64,000 bases of DNA. It comes from Rhizobium sp. Q54 (GTDB lineage: Bacteria > Pseudomonadota > Alphaproteobacteria > SHVZ01). This document shows, one piece after another, positions 12,276 to 19,889 of this stretch. The stretch spans positions 1 to 64,000 of the forward strand of contig CAMBVS010000013.1 of the NCBI GenBank assembly GCA_945871425.1, read 5' to 3'. Position numbers and translations under genes: made by a program. The stretch's first letter is position 1. The number at the start of each line of letters is the position of its first letter. Under the pieces are notes generated by a model, which did no database searches, was not told where the DNA came from, and saw only the letters and a program-made list of their open reading frames with translations.

Positions 12276-12959
12276 ATGGATGAGGCCGCGCGGCGCGTCT
12301 TCGACGATCGCCGCCTCTTCACCTATCGCGAACTCACCGCCGTGCCCGTCGCCGAATGCGGCGAGCCCTTGGTGGCGATGAACGCCGACCCCGCATCCGC
12401 CATCCAGACCGGCACGCTCGCGCTACCCTGGATCCGCTCCGGCGCGCTCGATCGGCTGCGCCTCGCCGGCCAGACGCTCCGCCGCCGCGAGCCTCGCCTG
12501 CATCTCCTGGTCCTGGAGACCTACCGGTCGCTCACCCGCCAGCGCCAGGGCTACGAGCACTACCTCGCCGAGTTCGGCCGGAGTCGCCCGGAGCTCGATC
12601 GCGCGGCGCTGATGGAATATGTCCACCTGCATGTGGCGGTGCCCGACGTGGCCGGCCATCCGACCGGCGGCGCCATCGATCTGACCCTGGCCGACGAAGC
12701 CGGCCCGCTCGACATGGGCAGCGCCTATGGCGACTTCTCGACGCCGCTCTATCACGCCTTCGCCGAAGGAACGTCCGAGGCCCAGCGCGCCAATCGCATG
12801 CTGCTGCGCCAGGTGATGATCGAGGCCGGCTTTGCGCCGTTCACCGGCGAGTGGTGGCACTTCTCCTATGGCGATCGCGAATGGGCCGCAGTCTGGGGCC
12901 GGCCCAGCGCGATCTATGAACAGCGGGACGTCCCCGCGACCGAGGAGCCCCCGACATGA
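12276..12959 (+). CDS. M15D (VanX-like) D-Ala-D-Ala dipeptidase family
   Basis: Zinc metallopeptidase of the VanX/DdpX family (227 residues), which cleaves D-Ala-D-Ala dipeptide or related murein fragments. Metal ligands are seen in GHPTGGAIDLTL (H and D of the HxxxxxxD motif) and in EWWHFSYGDREW (catalytic Glu and third His ligand). The position of the conserved Arg is consistent with LVLETYRS. There are no vanHA partners nearby, so it is more likely a peptidoglycan-recycling enzyme than a glycopeptide-resistance gene. It starts 1 bp after ogt and its end overlaps the transporter start (ATGA). Confidence 0.88.
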   Translation: MDEAARRVFDDRRLFTYRELTAVPVAECGEPLVAMNADPASAIQTGTLALPWIRSGALDRLRLAGQTLRRREPRLHLLVLETYRSLTRQRQGYEHYLAEFGRSRPELDRAALMEYVHLHVAVPDVAGHPTGGAIDLTLADEAGPLDMGSAYGDFSTPLYHAFAEGTSEAQRANRMLLRQVMIEAGFAPFTGEWWHFSYGDREWAAVWGRPSAIYEQRDVPATEEPPT

Positions 12960-13825
12960 CGACCGGCCCCGCATCCCCCGACGATCACGGCGTCGATGCG
13001 CTGCTGCCGGCGGAAATCGCCCTCAAGGCCGAAGCCGTCGGCGTCCAGAAGTCCAAGCTCGACGCCCTGACGCTGACCCTGCTCGCCGTGCTGGCCGGCG
13101 CGTTCATCGGGCTCGGCGCGATGTTCGCCACCACCGTGCTCGCCGGCACCGACGGCGTCCTTCCCTTCGGCGTCGCCCGACTCCTCGCCGGCACGGTGTT
13201 CTGCCTCGGGCTCATCCTCGTCATCCTCGGCGGCGCCGAGCTGTTCACCGGCAACGCGCTCATCGTCATGGCATGGGCGGCCGGAAAGGTGCGGCTGCGA
13301 CAGATGCTGCGCGTATGGGCGATCGTCTATGTCGGCAACTTCATCGGCGCCATCGGCACGGCGCTGCTGGTCTTCCTCTCCGGCCAGTACCTCACCGGCA
13401 AGGGCGCGGTGGCCGAGGTCGTCCTCTCGCTCGCGCTGGCCAAGACGACCCTGCCTTTCGACCAGGCGCTGTTCCTCGGCATCCTCTGCAACGTGCTGGT
13501 CTGTCTCGCGGTGTGGCTGGCGCTCGGCGCCAGGACCACCACCGACAAGGTGCTGGCCATCCTCTTCCCGGTGTCGGCCTTCGTCGTCGCCGGTTTCGAG
13601 CACTCCGTCGCCAACATGTACCTCGTCCCGCTCGGCCTGTTCGCCAAGGCCTGGGGACCGGCGGCGATGTGGGCCGAGCTCGGCGCCGATCCTTCCGCCT
13701 ATGCGGCGCTGACCTGGCCCGCCTTCCTCTGGAGCCTGATCCCCGTCACCCTCGGCAACATCATCGGCGGCGCCGTGCTGGTCGGCGGCGTCTACTGGTT
13801 CATCTATCTCCGCCGCCGGGTCTAG
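12956..13825 (+). CDS. Formate/nitrite transporter (FNT) family channel
   Basis: Integral inner-membrane channel of the FocA/NirC family, 289 residues. Hydrophobic segments include GAFIGLGAMFATTVL, ILVILGGAELFTGNALIVM (the FNT signature GxELFTGN), YVGNFIGAIGTALLVFLSG, LFLGILCNVLVCLAVWLALG and LGNIIGGAVLVGGVYW (second signature NxxGG). It could carry formate, nitrite or hydrosulfide; no formate or nitrite enzyme is adjacent, so the substrate is open. The start overlaps the peptidase stop. Its 3' end overlaps the convergent DinB gene by 4 bp. Confidence 0.93.
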   Translation: MTTGPASPDDHGVDALLPAEIALKAEAVGVQKSKLDALTLTLLAVLAGAFIGLGAMFATTVLAGTDGVLPFGVARLLAGTVFCLGLILVILGGAELFTGNALIVMAWAAGKVRLRQMLRVWAIVYVGNFIGAIGTALLVFLSGQYLTGKGAVAEVVLSLALAKTTLPFDQALFLGILCNVLVCLAVWLALGARTTTDKVLAILFPVSAFVVAGFEHSVANMYLVPLGLFAKAWGPAAMWAELGADPSAYAALTWPAFLWSLIPVTLGNIIGGAVLVGGVYWFIYLRRRV

Positions 13826-14316
13826 CTTCGCTGGAAGTACAAGAGGTCGAGTTCCGGCGCGCGGCCGGTGAGCTGGGTCAGCAGCGCATGCGCCTGGCCG
13901 CGGTGATGGGTCTGGTGGTTGAAGACGTGGGCGAGGGCGAGGGCCAGCGGCTGCTCGACGGTTTCGGGGGAAGTCACCCGGCGATAGCGGATCAGGCCGG
14001 CGAGCTTCCCTTCATCGAGGCCCATCACATAGTCGACGATGTGACGGTCCTCGGCCTCGCGCGCGGCGCGTAAGCCCGCGAGGTCCTCGAACAGGATCAG
14101 GTCGAGGCGCGCCGGCGGCGTGCCCTCGCCGGTGAAGCGGTGCATCCACACGCGGTCGCCGACCAGAAGGTGGTTCAGCGTGCCGTGCACCGACTTGAAG
14201 AAGGCGCCGCGGTCTTCCCGGTACTGCGCATCGGAGAGACCGGTCGCCGCCTCGTAGAGCCGCCGGTTGGCCCAGGCGTTGTAGCCGGCGAACATGTCGA
14301 AATGCGCTTTCATCAT
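13822..14316 (-). CDS. DinB family protein
   Basis: A 164-residue DinB/YfiT four-helix-bundle protein. The three metal-ligand histidines are in LNHLLVGDRVWMHRF and in HVFNHQTHHRGQAHALL. Members include thiol-dependent S-transferases and DNA-damage-induced proteins; the specific role here cannot be read. The start is the first of two adjacent ATGs (14316), behind an AGAGG at short spacing. The long in-frame extension upstream has no DinB character. Two short inverted repeats lie just upstream, between this gene and the divergent small ORF at 14401. Confidence 0.88.
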   Translation of the reverse strand: MMKAHFDMFAGYNAWANRRLYEAATGLSDAQYREDRGAFFKSVHGTLNHLLVGDRVWMHRFTGEGTPPARLDLILFEDLAGLRAAREAEDRHIVDYVMGLDEGKLAGLIRYRRVTSPETVEQPLALALAHVFNHQTHHRGQAHALLTQLTGRAPELDLLYFQRS

Positions 14317-14326
14317 GGCGGCCTCT

Positions 14327-14357
14327 TGTTCCAATTTCCGGAACATACTAGCGAGTA
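14327..14357. promoter_or_regulatory. Possible operator: two adjacent inverted repeats
   Basis: TGTTCC (14327-14332) and GGAACA (14340-14345) form 6-bp arms around a 7-nt spacer. TACT and AGTA (14346-14357) form a second, smaller pair directly after it. They lie in the 84-bp gap between dinB and the small divergent ORF. A regulator site here is an inference; no cognate regulator is recognised. Confidence 0.35.
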
Positions 14358-14400
14358 CGGTAAGATCGACGCATCCACCGCTTTCGCCGAGCGACAGGCC

Positions 14401-14583
14401 ATGCCGAGACAGATCAAGACGAAGACCGAACACAAGGCTGCGCTTCGGCGGATCGACCGCCTTATGAATGCCGAGCGATCGGACGACATCGCCGAACTGT
14501 CGATCCTCGCCACTCTCGTCGAGAAGTACGAGCGCGAAGCCTTTCCGATCGAGCCGCCCTCGGCGCTCGATGCCATCCGCTGA
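14401..14583 (+). pseudogene. Truncated HigA-type antitoxin N-terminus
   Basis: A 60-residue frame resembling the N-terminal segment of COG5499/HigA-type antitoxin regulators: EHKAALRRIDRLM, then LATLVEKYEREAFPIEPPS, ending DAIR. In full-length members the equivalent of DAI is followed by a helix-turn-helix domain. Here a TGA follows at once and no HTH is found in any frame before the next gene at 14633. It is probably a remnant, or a small protein that has kept only the dimerisation or toxin-contact half. No toxin gene is adjacent. Confidence 0.6.
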
Positions 14584-14632
14584 TCTGCGACACACATGAC
14601 GGCAAGACGCGAACAACCGTCCGGCGATCAGC

Positions 14633-15589
14633 ATGGCTGATCTCTTCGCGCCCATCGAGCCCTACGACCACGGCTTGCTCGACGTCGGCGACGGCCATCG
14701 GGTCTATTGGGAAGTCTGCGGCAATCCCGCGGGCAAGCCGGCCCTCGTCCTCCATGGCGGCCCGGGCTCCGGCTGCACGCCGGGCGCGCGGCGCTCCTTC
14801 GACCCGCGGGTCTACCGGATCGTCCTGTTCGACCAACGCGGGTCCGGGCGCAGCACGCCACATGCGAGCGCGCCCGGCATCGACCTCTCCACCAATACGA
14901 CCGCGCACCTGCTGGCGGATATCGAGCGGCTGCGGACGCATATCGGCATCGAACGCTGGCTGGTGTTCGGCGGCTCCTGGGGCTCGACCCTGGCGCTCGC
15001 CTATGCCGAGCGCCACCCTGGGCGCGTGACCGAAATGGTCCTGGTCAGCATCGCCACCACCACACCCGCCGAAATCGACTGGATCACCCGCGGCGTCGGC
15101 ATGTTCTTCCCTGAAGCCTGGGCACGGTTTCAAGGCGGCGCGCCCGAGAGCGACCGCGGCGGCAGCCTGGTCGACGCCTATCATCGCCTCCTGATGCACC
15201 CAGATCCGGCCGTGTGCGAGACGGCGGCGCGCGACTGGTGCGACTGGGAGATGACTCTGGTCGACGTGCATCCCAGCCACAAGCCAAACCCCAGATACGA
15301 GAATCCGGCGTTCCGCCTCGGCTTTGCCCGCCTGGTCACGCATTACTGGCGCCATGGGGCTTGGCTCGAAGACGGCGCGCTCCTGCGCGACGCCGGCCGC
15401 CTCGCCGGCATCCCCGGCATCCTGATCCACGGGAGGCTCGACCTCGGCGGTCCGCTCGTCACGCCTTGGCGGCTCGCCAACGCATGGCCCGGCAGCGAAC
15501 TCATCGTCGTCGGAGGCGCCGGCCACGACGCGCGCGACCCCGGCATGACCGAGAGCGTCGTCGCCGCCACCAACCGCTTCGCGTCCTAG
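14633..15589 (+). CDS. pip: Prolyl aminopeptidase (proline iminopeptidase)
   Basis: Serine peptidase of family S33 that removes N-terminal proline. The 318-residue alpha/beta-hydrolase has the oxyanion motif HGGPGSGCTPG and FDQRGSGRSTPHA. The nucleophile elbow is GGSWGSTLALAYAERHP, with the acid in IHGRLDLGGP and the catalytic His in GGAGHDARDPGM. Length and order match bacterial monomeric Pip. It stands alone, converging on the ABC-F gene with a 9-bp gap. Confidence 0.94.
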   Translation: MADLFAPIEPYDHGLLDVGDGHRVYWEVCGNPAGKPALVLHGGPGSGCTPGARRSFDPRVYRIVLFDQRGSGRSTPHASAPGIDLSTNTTAHLLADIERLRTHIGIERWLVFGGSWGSTLALAYAERHPGRVTEMVLVSIATTTPAEIDWITRGVGMFFPEAWARFQGGAPESDRGGSLVDAYHRLLMHPDPAVCETAARDWCDWEMTLVDVHPSHKPNPRYENPAFRLGFARLVTHYWRHGAWLEDGALLRDAGRLAGIPGILIHGRLDLGGPLVTPWRLANAWPGSELIVVGGAGHDARDPGMTESVVAATNRFAS

Positions 15590-15598
15590 GACTTCCCG

Positions 15599-17113
15599 CT
15601 ACACCGTCAGCGTTCGGTAGAACGCCTCAGGCCCGTCGATCTCCTTCAGCTTCTCCTTGTCGATCAGGAGGAACCGCGTGCCGATGGCGGCGACGAAGCT
15701 GCGGTCATGCGAGACGACCACGCAGGTCGCCTCATGCGCCAGGATCTCGGCCTCCAGCGTCTCCTGGCCGGGGATGTCGACATGGGTGGTGGGCTCGTCC
15801 ATCAGGTAGAGGTTGGGTTCGGCGAGGCGCAGCGCCAGCAATCCGAGCCGCGCCTTCTGCCCCGGCGAGAAGTTCGAAATCAGCCTGTCCTGGCGATCGA
15901 CCGGAAACCCGGCACCGGCCAAGAGGCTGCGGCTCCGCTGGTCCCCTAAGCGAAAGGTGCCGGCGATGAAGTCGAAGGGCGTCTCCTTCGCCGGCAGCTG
16001 CGACATGTGCTGGTCGACATAGGCCAGCACCACCGAGGGGCTGATGCGGATGCCGGGAAGCCCGGCCTCGCCGGCCAGCGCCGCCCGGTGCAGCAGCTTC
16101 ACCAGCTGCGACTTGCCGACACCGTTCCGGCCCAGCAGCACGACGCGGTCGCCCTGCAGCACCGACAGCTTGCCGGTGCGAAACAGCGGCCGGCCGTCGG
16201 GTGTCGTCACGGCGACGTCGTCGAGCTGGATCAGCACCTTCGCATGGGTGCCGCGGTTGGCGAGCCTGATGTCGCCGGAGCGCTCGACGTGCCCCGGCTT
16301 GAGGCGCTGCTCGATCTTCTCGGCGCGGTCCTTCAGCTGCATCGACTTCTTCTGCAAGAGGTCGCTGCCGCTGTTGACGCCGATGTTCTTGAGCTCCGCG
16401 GCGTTGCGGCGAAGACGCACGGCCTCCTTCGCCTCCTTGGCCTGCCTCGCCTCCTCGGCTGCATCCTCATCAGCCAGCAGCCTCCGCGCAACGGTGAAGG
16501 GATGGGCGAAGCTGCGCGAGATCTCGGGGCGGAGGAACAGCGTGCGCGTGGTGGCGGCATCGAGGAATTGCCGGTCGTGGCTGGCGATCACCATCGGCAC
16601 GCGCCCGGTGCCGGCGATCCAGCGCTCCAGAAGCTGGATCTTCGCCAGGTCCAGATGGTTGGTCGGCTCGTCCAGCAGCAGCGCATCCGGCTCGGTGATC
16701 CAGGCGCGCGCGATCAGCGCCAGCCTCTGCCAGCCGCCGCTGAGCGCCTTGACCGGCCGGTCGCGAAGCTCCGCCGGAGTCTCGAACTCGTCCAGCACCA
16801 CGTCGACGCGCCAGCTTTCGGCCTCGCGGCCGGCCGGCGGCAGCGCGCGGCGGACCGCTTCCGCCAGCGTGAGGTCTGCCAGGTTGGCCGGCATGTCCTG
16901 CTCGACCATGCCGACGCGAAGCCCGCACGAGCGCGTGATCTCGCCGGCCGTCGGCTCGGCCAGGCCGGCGAGGCACTTCAACAGCGTGGTCTTGCCGGCG
17001 CCGTTGCCGGCGACGAGGCCGAGGCGGTCGGTCTCGCCGATGACCAGGGTCAGGTTCTTGAAGAGAGGGACTGAGGCGACGACGCTGATGTCGCGGAGAC
17101 TGATCGAACCCAT
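15599..17113 (-). CDS. ABC-F family ATPase
   Basis: A soluble twin-ATPase ABC protein of 504 residues without membrane segments. ABC-F proteins act on the ribosome as translation factors or as antibiotic-resistance (ribosome-protection) factors. The first ATPase has GNGAGKTTLLK, LSGGWQRLALIARAW and LLLDEPTNHLD. The second has GRNGVGKSQLVK, FSPGQKARLGLLALRLA and LMDEPTTHVD. Between them lies the charged linker (AEEARQAKEAKEAVRLRRNA) that reaches toward the peptidyl-transferase centre. The start is ATG 17113 (MGSISLRDIS); an upstream ATG at 17161 adds a non-family extension. A structured leader containing a short ORF precedes it, which is how several resistance ABC-F genes are controlled. Confidence 0.93.
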   Translation of the reverse strand: MGSISLRDISVVASVPLFKNLTLVIGETDRLGLVAGNGAGKTTLLKCLAGLAEPTAGEITRSCGLRVGMVEQDMPANLADLTLAEAVRRALPPAGREAESWRVDVVLDEFETPAELRDRPVKALSGGWQRLALIARAWITEPDALLLDEPTNHLDLAKIQLLERWIAGTGRVPMVIASHDRQFLDAATTRTLFLRPEISRSFAHPFTVARRLLADEDAAEEARQAKEAKEAVRLRRNAAELKNIGVNSGSDLLQKKSMQLKDRAEKIEQRLKPGHVERSGDIRLANRGTHAKVLIQLDDVAVTTPDGRPLFRTGKLSVLQGDRVVLLGRNGVGKSQLVKLLHRAALAGEAGLPGIRISPSVVLAYVDQHMSQLPAKETPFDFIAGTFRLGDQRSRSLLAGAGFPVDRQDRLISNFSPGQKARLGLLALRLAEPNLYLMDEPTTHVDIPGQETLEAEILAHEATCVVVSHDRSFVAAIGTRFLLIDKEKLKEIDGPEAFYRTLTV

Positions 17114-17199
17114 GATGATCTCACCCGAAGACTGAAGACGAAGGACGGTCGGGCGCCGCACAGCTGGTCGCTGCAGGCGCGGAGCGTCGTTCGGGGCAG

Positions 17200-17308
17200 A
17201 TCAGGTCGGACTGATAATGGGACGGAAGCGTCAGGTCCGGCGTCTGGTCGGCCCCACGACGACGATGTGTCGTGGGGCGGAATCAGACCCGCGCGGGTGA
17301 TACTGATT
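17200..17308 (-). promoter_or_regulatory. Structured leader / possible attenuator of ABC-F gene
   Basis: Read on minus: hairpin 1 pairs AATCAG (17303-17308) with CTGATT (17281-17286) around the palindrome ACCCGCGCGGGT. Hairpin 2 is a perfect 10-bp stem, GCCCCACGAC (17269-17278) with GTCGTGGGGC (17251-17260). Hairpin 3 pairs ATCAG (17211-17215) with CTGAT (17200-17204). CTGATT of hairpin 1 can also pair with ATCAG of hairpin 3, so alternative folds exclude one another. There is no T-tract after hairpin 2, so control of translation or Rho access is as likely as intrinsic termination. The gene-free stretch 17114-17445 also holds the divergent promoter region of the dienelactone hydrolase gene. 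Confidence 0.5.
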
Positions 17309-17320
17309 ATAGGCTCTCAT
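17231..17320 (-). CDS. Putative leader peptide upstream of the ABC-F gene
   Basis: A 29-codon ORF (MRAYNQYHPRG at the N-terminus, ending GPTRRRT) preceded by GGGAGGG with a 4-nt gap before the ATG. It ends 117 nt before the ABC-F start. Its codons run through two inverted repeats (17281-17308 and 17251-17278), so a translating or stalled ribosome would decide which RNA helices form. No homologue is recognised. That it is translated and regulatory is inference from layout. Confidence 0.45.
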   Translation of the reverse strand: MRAYNQYHPRGSDSAPRHIVVVGPTRRRT

Positions 17321-17445
17321 ACATCCCTCCCGCGCTCGGTGGTTGACCGTCGGGGCGGAGAATAGCCGCAAGCGAGCCGGCATGGCTAGCCTCCGCCGCG
17401 GTCTTCGCGTTAGGCTCGCCGCTTCTCCTTCGGACGGAGCCTCCC

Positions 17446-18144
17446 ATGACCGACATCAAGATCGCCGCCCGCGATACCGGCTCGTTCGGAGCCTATGTCG
17501 CCACGCCCGCGTCGGGCACCGGCGGGTCGGGCATCCTGGTCATCCAGGAGATCTTCGGCGTCAACAAGGTGATGCGCGATCTCTGCGACGGCTTTGCGAA
17601 GCAGGGTTACATCGCGATGTGCCCCGATCTCTTCTGGCGCCAGGAGCCGGGCATCCAGATCACCGACAAGACCGAGGCCGAATGGGCCAGGGCCTTCTCG
17701 CTCTACAAGGGCTTCGACGAGGCCAAGGGCGTCGCCGACCTGGTGGCGAGCCTGGAAGCGCTGAGGAAGTACCCCGGCTGCTCCGGCCGCGTCGGCACGG
17801 TCGGCTTCTGCCTCGGCGGCAAGCTGGCCTACCTGATGGCGACGCGCTCGGATGCCGACTGCAACGTCAGCTATTACGGCGTCGGCATCGAGGGGGCGCT
17901 CGGCGAGGCGACGGCAATCACCAAGCCCTATCTCTGCCATATCGCCGCCAAGGACAAGTTCGTGCCGCCGGCGGCTCAAGCGCAGGTCAAGGCCATGCTC
18001 GCCCGCGTGCCGGCGGCGACCGTGCATGTTTACGAGACCTGCGACCATGCCTTCGCCCGTGTCGGCGGCGAGCACTACGACGCTGCGGCAGCCAAGCTGG
18101 CCAACGAGCGCAGCGACGCTTTCTTCCGTTCCAACCTTCGTTAG
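17446..18144 (+). CDS. Dienelactone hydrolase family protein
   Basis: An alpha/beta-hydrolase of the carboxymethylenebutenolidase family, 232 residues. The nucleophile is Cys in GFCLGGKLAYLMA, as in true dienelactone hydrolases. The family Glu is in VIQEIFGVN, the acid is in AAKDKFVPP and the His is in CDHAFARVG. No chlorocatechol pathway genes are nearby, so the natural substrate is unknown. It is followed 18 bp later by a quinone reductase on the same strand. Confidence 0.92.
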   Translation: MTDIKIAARDTGSFGAYVATPASGTGGSGILVIQEIFGVNKVMRDLCDGFAKQGYIAMCPDLFWRQEPGIQITDKTEAEWARAFSLYKGFDEAKGVADLVASLEALRKYPGCSGRVGTVGFCLGGKLAYLMATRSDADCNVSYYGVGIEGALGEATAITKPYLCHIAAKDKFVPPAAQAQVKAMLARVPAATVHVYETCDHAFARVGGEHYDAAAAKLANERSDAFFRSNLR

Positions 18145-18162
18145 ACGCAGGGGAAACCGACC

Positions 18163-19143
18163 ATGGCGACCACGCACGCGATCCGCATCCATCAGCCCGG
18201 CGGGCCCGAGGCGATGAAGTGGGAAGAGATCGAGCTCGGGGCACCCGGCCCCGGCGAGATGCTCATCCGCAACACCGCCGTCGGCCTCAACTACATCGAC
18301 ACCTATCACCGCTCCGGCCTCTACCCGCTGCCGATGCCGTCGGTGATCGGCATGGAAGGGGCGGGCGTGGTCGAGAAGCTCGGGCCGAAGGTAAAGGACT
18401 TCAAGGTCGGCGACCGCGTCGCCTATGCGCAGCCGATCGGCGCCTATGCCGAACGCCGGATCGTGCCGGCCGAGCGCATGGTCAAGATCCCGTCCGGCAT
18501 CGACGACCGGACCGCGGCGGCGATGATGCTGAAGGGCATGACCGCCGAATACCTGATCCGCCGCACCTACAAGGTGAAGGAAGGCGACACCATCCTGGTC
18601 CATGCCGCCGCCGGCGGCGTCGGCCTCATCCTCTGCCAGTGGGGGAAGCATCTCGGCGCCAAGGTGATCGGCACCGTCGGCAACGAGGAGAAGGCTCAGC
18701 TGGCGAAGAAGCACGGCTGCCACCACCCGATCGTGGTCAAGCCGGGCGATAACTTCGCGAAGACGGTGCGCGAGATCACCAAGGGCAAGGGCGTGCCGGT
18801 GGTCTATGACGGCATCGGCAAGGACACCTTCATGGGCTCACTCGACAGCCTGAGGCCGCTCGGCCTGATGGTCTCCTACGGCAACGCCTCGGGCCCGGTC
18901 GCCCCCTTCGGCCCGGCGATCCTCTCCGCCAAGGGCTCGCTGTTCCTCACCCGCCCGACCCTGATGACCTATGTCGCGGCACGGGAAGACCTGGTGAAGT
19001 CGGCCAATGCCCTGTTCAGCGTGGTGAAGAAGGGCGCGGTCAAGATCCGCGTCAACCAGACCTACCCACTCTCCGAAGCCGTCCGCGCGCATCAGGACCT
19101 CGAAGGCCGCAAGACGACGGGATCGACGGTGCTGCTGCCGTAG
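18163..19143 (+). CDS. NADPH:quinone oxidoreductase (zeta-crystallin type)
   Basis: A zinc-free medium-chain dehydrogenase/reductase of 326 residues that reduces quinones with NADPH. The N-terminal GroES-like domain contains NTAVGLNYIDTYHRSGLYP and GMEGAGVVEKLG; the latter is typical of Qor. The Rossmann motif is VHAAAGGVGLILCQWGKHLGAKVIGTV. The structural zinc Cys cluster of alcohol dehydrogenases is absent, as expected. It is probably co-transcribed with the upstream dienelactone hydrolase. Confidence 0.93.
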   Translation: MATTHAIRIHQPGGPEAMKWEEIELGAPGPGEMLIRNTAVGLNYIDTYHRSGLYPLPMPSVIGMEGAGVVEKLGPKVKDFKVGDRVAYAQPIGAYAERRIVPAERMVKIPSGIDDRTAAAMMLKGMTAEYLIRRTYKVKEGDTILVHAAAGGVGLILCQWGKHLGAKVIGTVGNEEKAQLAKKHGCHHPIVVKPGDNFAKTVREITKGKGVPVVYDGIGKDTFMGSLDSLRPLGLMVSYGNASGPVAPFGPAILSAKGSLFLTRPTLMTYVAAREDLVKSANALFSVVKKGAVKIRVNQTYPLSEAVRAHQDLEGRKTTGSTVLLP

Positions 19144-19156
19144 AGATCGAGTCTCG

Positions 19157-19206
19157 CCCCCCACCCAAACCCTCCCCCTTGATGGGGGAGGGTGGGGTGG
19201 GGGTGG
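19157..19206. repeat. Intergenic palindromic repeat, copy 1
   Basis: Hairpin-forming element in the 115-bp gap before the carbonic anhydrase gene. ACCCTCCCCC and GGGGGAGGGT pair across a 5-nt loop, flanked by CCCACCC and GGGTGGGG arms. The same GGGGGAGGGT-GGGGTGGGGG wording returns near 27.0, 29.7 and 62.9 kb. Confidence 0.75.
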
Positions 19207-19258
19207 AGCCGCGCGACAAGGCTTGCGTTCCCGGCTCCTCAAAGGCTAGACCCGGCCC

Positions 19259-19879
19259 ATGGCAGCGATCAACCAACTCGTCTCCGGCTTCAAGGTCTTC
19301 AAGGCCCGCTACTACGAGCACCGCCCGGAGCTCTATGAGAGCCTCCGCACCTTGGGCCAGAACCCCGAGGTGATGGTGGTCGCCTGCTCCGACAGCCGCG
19401 TCGATCCGGCGATCCTCTTAGGCGCGGAGCCGGGCGAGCTGTTCGTCATCCGCAACGTCGCCAACCTGATCCCGCCCTACCAGCCGGACGGGCGGCTGCA
19501 CGGCACCTCGGCGGCGCTCGAATTCGGCATCCGCGATCTGAAGGTCCGCCAGCTCATCGTGCTCGGCCATTCCGGCTGCGGCGGCATCCAGGCGCTGCGC
19601 CGCTGCTGCGCCGGCGACCCCTTGCGCGAGCGCGAGTTCATCGGCCCCTGGGTCTCGCTCGGCATGCGCGCCTGCGAGCTGGTGTCGGAGGACGGCGACA
19701 ACGGCCCGATCGAGCGCGCCGCGATCGAGATCTCGCTCGAGAACATCGCCACGTTCCCCTGGGTCTCGGACGGCCTCGCCGCCGGCACGCTCGCCGTGCA
19801 CGGCTGGTGGTTCGACCTGCAGAAGGGCGAGCTCTGGGGCTACGACGGCGAGGCGAAGAAGTTCGCGCTGCTGGCGTAA
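19259..19879 (+). CDS. Beta-class carbonic anhydrase
   Basis: Zinc enzyme of 206 residues interconverting CO2 and bicarbonate. The ligands are Cys and Asp of VVACSDSRVDP (the Asp-Arg dyad is present) and His and Cys of LGHSGCGGIQAL. ELFVIRNVANLIPPY is the conserved strand-helix after the first ligand. It stands alone, in a convergent pair with the MlrC gene 10 bp downstream. Confidence 0.96.
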   Translation: MAAINQLVSGFKVFKARYYEHRPELYESLRTLGQNPEVMVVACSDSRVDPAILLGAEPGELFVIRNVANLIPPYQPDGRLHGTSAALEFGIRDLKVRQLIVLGHSGCGGIQALRRCCAGDPLREREFIGPWVSLGMRACELVSEDGDNGPIERAAIEISLENIATFPWVSDGLAAGTLAVHGWWFDLQKGELWGYDGEAKKFALLA

Positions 19880-19889
19880 GCGTCCGGAT

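Noticed and set aside
12276..12959. VanX vancomycin-resistance gene
   Set aside because: No VanH/VanA/VanRS partners; Gram-negative organism; a housekeeping D-Ala-D-Ala dipeptidase is more likely.
17287..17298. Palindrome ACCCGCGCGGGT as a stand-alone operator
   Set aside because: It falls inside the leader ORF and within a larger hairpin, so an RNA role is the simpler reading; a DNA-binding role is not excluded.
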